Of a stretch of DNA of 64,000 bases, positions 56,137 to 64,000 are shown one piece after another. The DNA lies in NCBI GenBank assembly GCA_030220185.1, contig JASPKZ010007428.1, forward strand, positions 64,501 through 128,500, written 5' to 3'. Within the stretch, counting starts at the first letter, position 1; the number at the start of each line of letters is the position of its first letter. The translations under genes were made by a program, and so were the position numbers. Below the pieces are notes generated by a model. The model saw only the letters and a program-made list of their open reading frames with translations, did no database searches and had not been told where the DNA came from. Source of the DNA: Diploptera punctata. Lineage: Eukaryota > Arthropoda > Insecta > Blattodea > Blaberidae.

Positions 56137-57344
56137 TTTAGTATAGTATTACTGTTAGCTCATACTACAATAGTATCGAATGTAAAGATATTTACATTTT
56201 TATCTTATTCTGTAAAATATTAAATCTAAAAATAAATAATAGTTAAAATAAATAATAGTTTAAAAAACTAAAACTACACGCTTATATTAGAAAACAAAAC
56301 TAAAAAATAAAAAGTAAATAATAGTTTTAAAAAAACTAAAACGACACGCTTTATTAGAAAACCGAACTAGAAAAAGGAAAATAATTTTAATTTCCAACAC
56401 GCTTGGGATAAAATAAATGTGATCAACAAAAAAAAAAAATAATCTCCAACACTTTTAGAATAAAACCGGTTATCTAAAAAAATACCATCAAAATCGTGGG
56501 GTGCTCTATATCAATTAATATATTTGATAATAAACATATATTGGTAAAACTAAAGTCTCTAAGAAGAAAATGTAAAAACCATAAAAAGCACCCAACTATT
56601 TGATGGTAAAAATAGTTTTTACACACTTTATATTAGCATTTCCTGTATGTACCGGCATCTTTCAACAAGATTTGCACCCACATAGAATCATTGGAACGAT
56701 TTGAAACTTTGCATACTTGTAAAGGACCAATGACAATACAATAATTTAATAATGTTTTTTTTCGAAAATGCTGACCAGAATCATCAGAAAATAATAAAAG
56801 GTGCCTGTGTAATTATGTAACGGAATCTTTCAACACAATTTTCACCCACCTAACCCATTGGATCGACTTCAAACTTTGTATACTTGTAAAGGACCAATGA
56901 CAATACAATAATTTTGTAATTGTTTTCTAAAATCATGGCCAGAATCATCAGAAAATAAAAAAGAAAGTGTCTGTATAATTATGTAACAGAATCTTTCAAC
57001 ACGATTTTCACCCACTTAAAGTCATTGGATCGACTTGAAACTTTGTATACATGTAAATGACTAATCTCAATACAATAATCTCATACATTTTTCCACACTC
57101 CTGGCCAGAAACATCAGATAATCGAAAAAAGTGTTTATGTAATTATGTAACGGAATCTTTCAATACCATTTTCAGCCACCTAAAATCATTGGATCGACTT
57201 GAAACATTGTATACTTGTAAAGGACTAACGACGATACAATAATTTCACAAATGTTTCTAAAATCCTGGAAAGAATCAGCAGAAAAAAAATAAAAACCGGT
57301 ATAATAGGTTGCGGACTTATCAACTTATTACTAAATCGTTGTAA

Positions 57345-57432
57345 GAGCTCAGTTGGTAGAACGGTGGAATATAGTGGTATATAATTTCAGTAATCCATAG
57401 GTTGCTGGTTCAAATCCCGCCCGCAGGATTTT
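57345..57432 (+). tRNA. tRNA-Tyr-like sequence with intron-like insert, copy 2
   Basis: Same as copy 1 with a better box A (AGCTCAGTTGGTAGAACGG) but ATATAGTGG replacing the anticodon stem. It keeps the insert and GGTTCAAATCCCGCCC. Pseudogene. Confidence 0.55.
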
Positions 57433-58118
57433 TTACTAGAGTATTAGTTTTAGCTCATACTAGAATAGTATCGAATTTAAAGATATTTACATTTTTATCT
57501 TATTCTGTAAAATATTAAAACTAAAAAATAAATAATAGTTTAAAAAACTAAAACATCACGCTTTATTAGAAAACCGAAATATAAATGAATAAATAATAGT
57601 TTATAAAACTGAAACAACTCGCTTTATTAGAAAATCAAACTAAAAAATAAATAATAGTTTTAAAAACTAAAACAACTCGCTTTATTAAGAAACCGAACTA
57701 AAAAAAGAAAAATAATTTTAATTTCCAACACGCGTGGGTTAAAATTAATGTGTTCAACAAAAAAAAATCACCAACGCATTTGGAACGAAACTAGAGTTAT
57801 GTACAAAAAATAATAATTTTACCATCTAAAGCGTGGGGTGCTTTTTATGGTTTTTACATTTTCTTCAAAGAGACTTTACTTTTACCAATATCTGTTTATT
57901 ATCAAATATATTAATTGATATAGAGAACATCACGCTTTTGGTGGTAAAATCATTTTTTTGTAGATAATTCTAGTTTTTTTCTAAATGTGTTGGAGATTGT
58001 TTTGTTGTTGACCACATTAATTTTACCCCAAGCGTGTTGGAAATTAAAATTATTGTTCTTTTTTTAGTTCGGTTTTTAATAACGCGTGTTGATTTAATAT
58101 TTTAAAACTATTAATATG

Positions 58119-58141
58119 TATATATATATATATATATATAT
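58119..58141. repeat. (AT)n microsatellite
   Basis: AT tract at the right edge of the composite array. Confidence 0.9.
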
Positions 58142-58144
58142 CCT

Positions 58145-59925
58145 GTTACATAACTAGATCTAATTGTATGGAGACTTAATTCTAATTTACTTTATAACCG
58201 GTTGACAGACGTTGTACCCAGTAGAGACTCTGCCTTTACAAATAATAGAATGTAATGCCAAATAGAGTACATTAAAAAGAATGACTTTTCAGTCAAATTA
58301 CTTCTACGATTATTTGTATAACATGGAGTTTTCTCTTTTCAATTTTGGAAACAGAGTTGAGGAGGAACTACAGATTCTACTCATGTAGTGAGTAAAGCTA
58401 CTTTTGTCGCCAGATCGATGGGATGGGATAATACATTCGGCACGTTGAAGATTTCAATTGCAGACTCAAATGCAAACAACAGAGAGGATATTTGCCTCAT
58501 TTTAATGAAACGGGTCTTGTTATAGTGCATTACATTCAAGTTGTTCAAGTCGCACATCCAAACTAAGTAAAGGATAAACAAAAGGAGACAACGTGACTCA
58601 CTGAGGAGACGTAAGGAGACAGTTGAATAACATTACAGCTCCACGAGTAGGGGAAGTTTGCCAGATACTGGAAATACTGCCTGTATCCAAATGAACTCCT
58701 TGATCTTTATAACATAGCAGTCCTTTATGTTTCTTCTCCTTGCCTTATAGGTGTAAGAAGAATGCGTGCAGTTAATTTAACTTGGAATACCACGTTGAGT
58801 TACAAACATTGGAGGTAAAATTTATTTTGAATACACTAAAGTGTTCTGGATTCTATGCAAGTATAACGAACCGTGTTTCCGTGACATATTGTTTTACATT
58901 CTATTTCATTAATGTATATTTCCTTCAAGAGAGATACAAATCAAGAAATAAATATGAAGTGATTTATTTGAAATCTTCACTGTTCCTTAATAATAAAATA
59001 GTATGCACTAGAGTGGATTTATTTAAATCAAAGTGATAGTATTCATTATTTTCAACAACGTATTTTTTAAATGTTTAATCCAAGTAAAGTTTTATCAGTT
59101 TTTACACCTTTCATAATCGTATACAAAGTTATTGTGTTAGGTCAATATTATTCATTGTAACTTTTAATTTTTAAAATATATTAGAGATCATCTTGTGACA
59201 TTGTCAGTTACTGTTAACCTACTAACTACTGGCACGTAGAGCTTGTAACTAAACAAGCAAAGTTATCTCATGTTTACTGTACTTATGTCTAAAGAGTTTT
59301 AGTCCTGTTTTGCTACAATGTCTAATGTAGGGAGGATAACAGATCCTATATGGTGAAATTTTATAAGATTTTCAACAAACAGTTGCATAAGTTCCAAAGC
59401 ATAAAGTATGGTATGTGGTTTAGAAATGCAAGGTTTAGAGGTAAGAATTAAATATCATCCAGTTAACTGAAAGAAGGTTAAAGAAGGTAAAAATAAAGCT
59501 TTTGTGATTCTGAAGAACAAGTACCACTTAACTAAAGTAAGTTGGAATAAGTGAATTTAAAATTGATTTGATTGATTGTAGCAGATATCTAATTTCTTCC
59601 CAAATAGGATACTTACATTAGTTAGCATACTGAAATATTATTTATTATTTTACTAGAATACCGATAATATGTTATCAGTAGTATATTCGCATCTTCTTTA
59701 TTATAATGTTCAAGTGATAAAACAATATTCTGTGTTATGTAGCAAATAGCCTATTAGAGATGCAAGAAGTATTAATTTTCCTATTGGTGATACAACGAGG
59801 CCAATTTCATCTGCTAGTATCATCAATGTAGTATGCATTATACTACCAACAACGGAGCTAAGAAGATTTTAAGTGCAGAAGAAATTAAGTCCAATAATGT
59901 AATTCAACGCACTAACATTACTCAA
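58145..59925. other. AT-rich stretch without genes
   Basis: Frames such as 58381-58581 (-) and 58782-59036 (+) have no family resemblance. No repeats recognised. Confidence 0.45.
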
Positions 59926-59929
59926 AGAT

Positions 59930-60860
59930 AACTAGGCACTTTTTTTTACAAAACAGCTTCTCCGGATAACGATACATTGAACAAGCAGTAGTATAGTAGC
60001 CAAATTACGTTATGCAAACAAAACTTCATTTTGATACATACAGAATCGAGGATTTATTAAGTTAACACAAAAGTTACTCCCTGGTTACCATCCTCCCTCA
60101 CGCAGTGATGTTACTGGATCTTTCATGAAAATATTAATAGGCGGGAACGAAGTGAATGTTCCGATGTATAAGTGAAGAAATCGTATTTGTATGAGTTTAG
60201 ATCGCTGGTAAAATATTCTTCATTACGAACCAAATGTTTGTGTGACCAATGCCCACAAAGGCTGGTAACGTGAACCTATACAACCTAATCCATGCATCAT
60301 ATCACCCCCACACTGCAGATTATATTACTGAAATTGCTGTGCATTGTGCGTGAACTTGTAAGAGAGAAATTTGATGTAGTATTAGAAGCTTTGATGCAGA
60401 TGGTAATACAAGTAATATGTTAAATTAGAGATAATCGTAAGAATACAAAGAACTTGATGTGATTACGTATGGTTTATTGCCATATTTTGAACCTTCTCTC
60501 CCAAGATTTATAAAAAATACTTTAAGTGTGAAAGAACACGTTGTAGGAATTTTAAAATACTTTTTCAGCAATAATTTTGCAAATGCTAAATTGAAAAATG
60601 AAGGTTACCATAGGATGTAATAAACTTGTGGACTGCCTCATTACATAAATATAATTGGCCTACGTAAATGAAAATTTGTGAAGAGAACAGAGACAAAATT
60701 GAAAGCTCGATTTTGGAAAGAAAAAGAAGTGAGTGACTTTCAAATTAATCATATTGCAAGGGATTTGTTAAATATATTAAAACCTATATCATAAAAAATG
60801 TTGCACTATTGGCCAAGCTGTGGAACAATGGAAGCCTATGAAAGATAACTTAGAAAATCA
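59930..60860 (+). pseudogene. hAT-family transposase relic
   Basis: Broken plus-strand pieces: TASPDNDTLNKQ (59955), then TSF-x-YIQNRGFIKLTQKLLPGYHPPSRSDVTG (60020-60120), matching the hAT region IPF/TSFxxVExPxFxxLxxxLRPGYxPPSR. Next come NTSNML (60405), CHILNLLSQDL (60480-60510, the hAT CxAHxLNLxxxD motif), VKEHVVGILKYFFSNNFANA with KLKNEGYHRM (60525-60620), and VKRTETKL, DFQINHIARDLLNILKPIS (60740-60790). No catalytic core can be read whole; the dimerisation domain and TIRs are not seen. Confidence 0.75.
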
Positions 60861-60968
60861 AAATATAATACATGAAAATAAAAAATCATTCCATAATAAA
60901 AATATTTAAAACGATACAATCAAGCACTTAAACCATCTCATTGTTTTGGCTTTCTTTGTAGATTCCAA

Positions 60969-61398
60969 CAAGGGAACTGTCAACCATTGCATGCCGAAAG
61001 GTACCTTGAAATTTCTCCCAGATATGCGTTGTGATATACCACGACCATATCCAAAAAAAATACGTACCGTTTTAAAGTGCAAGGCACAGAATGGAAGCCA
61101 GCATCCAGCAATGGCGGCCCACTGTACGGAGCAGCTGTACATCCTTGTATGAGTTAAGCACAGAGTGGAGTGAGACCGGACGCGTTGCGGACGGCGGTTG
61201 TGAGGGTTTTCCAATCTGCCAATTCAGCAGTTGTATTACTTCGTTACAGTTCAAATGAGAGATTTGGCGCTAGAATGTAGTGTCTTGCAGTTAAAAACGA
61301 CAGATATTTTTCTTGCACACGATATTTGTACATCATGACGCTTCCCTGGAAGAAATTTCTAGGTAGGTTTCCGTATTCAATGGTTGATAATTACGTTG
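60969..61398. mobile_element. Foldback MITE, 430 bp, copy 2
   Basis: Begins CAAGGGAACTGTCAACC, ends in the inverse of CAACGTAATTATCAACC. Its left half matches the 12.66-13.09 kb copy (GGCGCTAGAAT, AAAACGACAGATATTTTT, GTATGAGTTAAGCACAGAG). The 102-codon minus-strand frame within it is an artefact of the repeat. Confidence 0.72.
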
Positions 61399-61764
61399 TA
61401 ACATTCGTCACTCCTCGGAATATAAACTAACTTTAGAAGATTATTACTCTGTATTACAGTTTTCTCAAACGCGCTAAAACGGATTCTCATTGTGAAACAT
61501 GAAGCCAAATCTTGTCCATTTTTTAAAATTATGTACACTGAGATTTTATGAGGTGCCAATGGAGGAATACAAAGGAGTGTGTCATTAGAAATTGCAGAGA
61601 TGTCATTAATGCAGTTAGTCAGCTGCTAACAACAAGAGCATCTTCTGCTCACTGGAAAGCATTTTCTTTACATTTCGTGTAGTAAATTCTAAGTCACGTA
61701 ACAGACTGGGAATAGAAAGACAACAGTTCAAAACAACTTAATATCAGTTAAACGATTGTACCTA
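61399..61764. other. Unassigned stretch
   Basis: Nothing recognised between the MITE and the Tc1/mariner element. Confidence 0.4.
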
Positions 61765-63393
61765 AAGTGGAGGAAATTGGTATACTAAAAAGACACTGAC
61801 TTTGAGTAGTAAAACAACCCTGAAATACTTTATGCAAATACGGTTAGGTGTGTAATAGATTACATTATAATTATAATAGGACCATTTCCATACAGGTATC
61901 AACAAGTTTGTATTTATGATATACGTAAATATGATGTAAAAACTAAGAGAACGCTGTCCTAGGGTTGGAAATAATCGGTTATAAGTGGCAGGTCACAAAT
62001 ATTCGCCTCGTACACAGACATAAATGGAAAACAAATACTGCTGTTGTACATGGAGAAGACGTGTATGTGAGCAGAGTTCATCAGTTGTACAAGTCAGTAG
62101 TGAGTACAATGGTGTCACGTGGAAAGCCTCTATCAAATGAAGAGAAAGCCAGAGTACGTGCCTTCAAAGTAGACGGGCCTTTCCAATCGGACAAATAGCT
62201 CTCAAATTGGGACGTTCAAAAGTTTTGTCATTGATAATTTTGTCAAAACTGGGCTCACAGTATAGAAAAAAACGGGAAGAATGTATGGAAAAGACAATTG
62301 TATGCGAGAGCAAATAAACATGTAATTTGGAACGTAAAGCAAAAGGTAAGATATATGTTGTTCTTATCAAATTCAGGCCAGAGATGTTTGAAGTTGTCAT
62401 TAACAGCCAGACGACTAAGACAAATTCTGCCAGAAGACAAGAACCTAATATTCAAAAAAAGTTTTAGTAAACTACCTCTGAACAATGCACATAAGAACGC
62501 TAGAATGATTTTTGCTGAATAACACATTTCCTGGATCCCAGAATGGAATAAAGTAATATTCAGTGAATAGAAGAAGTTTAATCTCGACTGGCCTGATGGC
62601 TTTCAGTATTACTGACACGACCTCCGTACTGAAGAACAAGTTAGAATTAGTAGAAACTTCTGTGGTGGAGGCGTTATGATTTGGGCAGCATTCTGCTTTA
62701 AAGGAAGATCAAAACTGGCATGAATATCCACCAAGATGAAATCTGAGTCCTACACTGAGGAGCTTCTGGAGTTCGAATTGATACGAATGTATGAGGAATT
62801 TGGCGAAGATCTAATTTTTCAGCAAGATAATGCTTCCATTCACATGTCTGGCAAATCAAAGGAGTGGTTCAGGAAGAAAGAAATACCTCTTTTGACGTGG
62901 CCAGGCAGAAGTCCTGATTTAAACCCGATTGAGAACTTATGGGGGATCATGGCAATGCGTGTGTATCGCAATGGACGGCAGTTTGGGACAATGACTGAGC
63001 TGAAAAATGTTATTCGGGTAGAGTGGGCTTCAATCTCAGTGGAAGGAATAAACTCCCTCATGAAGTCAATATCAAAGAGAATCATCCAAGTAATTAAGAA
63101 CAATGGAGGTTCAACTAAATTTTAGAACTTTGTTGTAAACTTGGTACTCCGTCTTCTTGGTTTAATCTGTGAAATACACAAAGTGCCTTTATACTAATTT
63201 CCACCCATATGTGGGAGTGGTTTCAGTTTTCTTGTATTTTTTAGGACGAAAATGTGTAATTAATTTTGACATTATTTGTATGTCTTTAATACTCAATCAC
63301 TTCCTAAGTCAAGATAAAAAAATGCCAAAGAAAAAGTAAATAAACTTGTGTTCACACTTCTAACAAGTGCCTTTATACCAATTTCCTCCACTG
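61765..63393 (+). mobile_element. Tc1/mariner-type element (Tc3-like), 1.63 kb
   Basis: TIRs of about 19 bp: AAGTGGAGGAAATTGGTAT at 61765 and its inverse ending CCTCCACTG at 63393. TA follows on the right (63394-63395) and precedes on the left (61763-61764), the target duplication of this superfamily. An internal inverted copy (GTGCCTTTATACTAATTTCC at 63183) repeats the right TIR, as in Tc3-type elements with several transposase sites. One transposase gene inside, decayed. Confidence 0.85.
62110..63125 (+). pseudogene. Tc1/mariner transposase, broken
   Basis: Likely start ATG 62110 (MVSRGKPLSNEEKARVRAFK), a helix-turn-helix DNA-binding start. The frame shifts twice (near 62196 and 62298), with IALKLGRSK between. 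Then come LSNSGQRCLKLSLTARRLRQ, NAHKNARMIFAE, a stop, and IFSE-stop-KKFNLDWPDG, where the first catalytic Asp (normally FSDEKKF) is Glu followed by a stop. Further on: GGGVMIWAAF, the second Asp in FQQDNASIH (62818-62844) and the Glu in SPDLNPIENLWG (62914-62946), 34 residues apart. The last 130 codons (62736-63125) are open. The transposase excises and inserts the element at TA; this copy cannot. Confidence 0.88.
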
Positions 63394-63395
63394 TA

Positions 63396-64000
63396 ATCAT
63401 GGAAACAGGAAACAGAATAGTGAACGTCTAATGACTAGTGGAACAACTTACATATTTAATAAATACCTTATATTTTTTCTGCATGGTCATCACAAGTATA
63501 TGGCCATATATATGTCAATTTTTCGATCGTAAACTGTTTTAATTTTCCTTCTGGATAAATCGTCATTTTGTAGTATTTGCCACATGTGTAAACTGTGTCG
63601 AATGTTTTTGAATAGATGACTGACTACGTTCTTGGTGCCGACATGTTTCTTTCTTATATTAGAACATGTAACTACTTCGTTCGTTACTATGCCTATATTT
63701 TACGTATACTATGACATTTAGCATGTTTTTATAAAACGACATGTAGACATGAGGATTATATTGTTAACATATTTGGAAAACGGGATGTGGGTATCCGGGT
63801 GAAGACGAACTATCTAACAACTGCATCGTTGATTTTCCTACCTTCCAGAAGTGTGACGAGTTAAATATCTTAAGTAATGACAAGTCAAATTGAAATTTGG
63901 ATAGGGAAGATTAGGACATGGGTAGGTAGGCTATATTTAGTTTAGGTTACGAAACTTATTTTAAATTTTCAGATGAAGCAGGAAATTTCAATATTCTACT
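63396..64000. other. Unassigned AT-rich stretch
   Basis: No frames or repeats recognised up to the window end. Confidence 0.45.

Larger units (their letters stand above)
55680..58110. repeat. Composite tandem array: ~166 bp units plus tRNA-Tyr-like modules
   Basis: Units beginning TGTAACGGAATCTTTCAA start at 55680, 55846, 56647 (variant), 56816, 56982 and 57145, spaced 163-168 bp. Each group (2 units, then 4) is followed by a tRNA-Tyr-like module, then an A-rich part with (CTAAAAAATAAATAATAGTTT) type repeats. 57837-58090 is an inverted copy of about 56375-56600. No coding potential I trust. Confidence 0.8.

Noticed and set aside
56045..57432. Two functional tRNA-Tyr genes
   Set aside because: Acceptor stems do not pair and both lie inside a repeating unit; called pseudogenes.
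60906..61214. 102-codon minus-strand protein
   Set aside because: It lies within the foldback MITE and resembles the frame of the other MITE copy only because the DNA repeats.

Overview
The window looks like intergenic or intronic DNA from a large, AT-rich, repeat-dense insect genome, probably a polyneopteran such as a cockroach or relative. That placement rests on the mix of elements: many tRNA-headed SINEs, several families of 3'-end LINE fragments with (ATT)n tails, a Penelope-like element, a Ty3/gypsy element, Tc1/mariner, hAT and MULE relics, and a multi-copy insect protein family. It is inference; no species-specific gene is present. I found no convincing host protein-coding gene. Almost every recognisable coding segment is a broken transposable-element gene.

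Layout. 1-1.2 kb: LINE reverse-transcriptase 3' end (minus strand) between ATT microsatellites. 1.28-1.87 kb: small inverted-repeat element. 2.3-5.4 kb: several SINEs and a long (TC)n tract. 5.4-8.5 kb: AT-rich unassigned DNA with two diverged repeat pairs. 8.5-15.5 kb: SINEs, a 6 x 19 bp tandem repeat, a 431 bp foldback MITE and one copy of a ~650 bp dispersed repeat. 16.15-17.4 kb: a 32 bp-TIR element containing a LINE fragment. 18.5-20.2 kb: a ~1.7 kb decayed copy of an insect multi-copy protein family of unknown function, whose C-terminus recurs at 48.6 kb.

The centrepiece is 20.3-32.65 kb. A Penelope-like element has its typical complex structure: a main copy, a truncated tandem copy, and an inverted copy at the far end. 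A perfect 13 bp direct repeat flanks it. An 8.2 kb Ty3/gypsy LTR retrotransposon has inserted into the truncated copy. Its two 438 bp LTRs differ at about 10 positions. It keeps a tRNA-Lys-like primer site, gag remnants, protease, reverse transcriptase, RNase H and a long intact integrase frame. At the gag/pol junction a T-TTA-AAC heptamer abuts the gag stop codon, with a stem 8 nt downstream; this is a textbook -1 frameshift arrangement.

32.7-64 kb continues as a graveyard: a MULE with TIRs packed with a CCCGAAT-type motif and a minus-strand transposase relic (34.9-35.9 kb); a 678 bp element with ~210 bp TIRs and a transposase C-terminal scrap (38.0-38.7 kb); a near-perfect palindrome of a tRNA-headed SINE (39.4-39.96 kb); 3' fragments of six LINE families; a 1.4 kb foldback with 16 bp perfect ends (51.0-52.4 kb); a satellite-like ~166 bp tandem array interleaved with intron-bearing tRNA-Tyr-like sequences (55.7-58.1 kb); a hAT relic (59.9-60.9 kb); a second MITE copy (61.0-61.4 kb); and a complete-ended, mutated Tc1/mariner element (61.77-63.39 kb).
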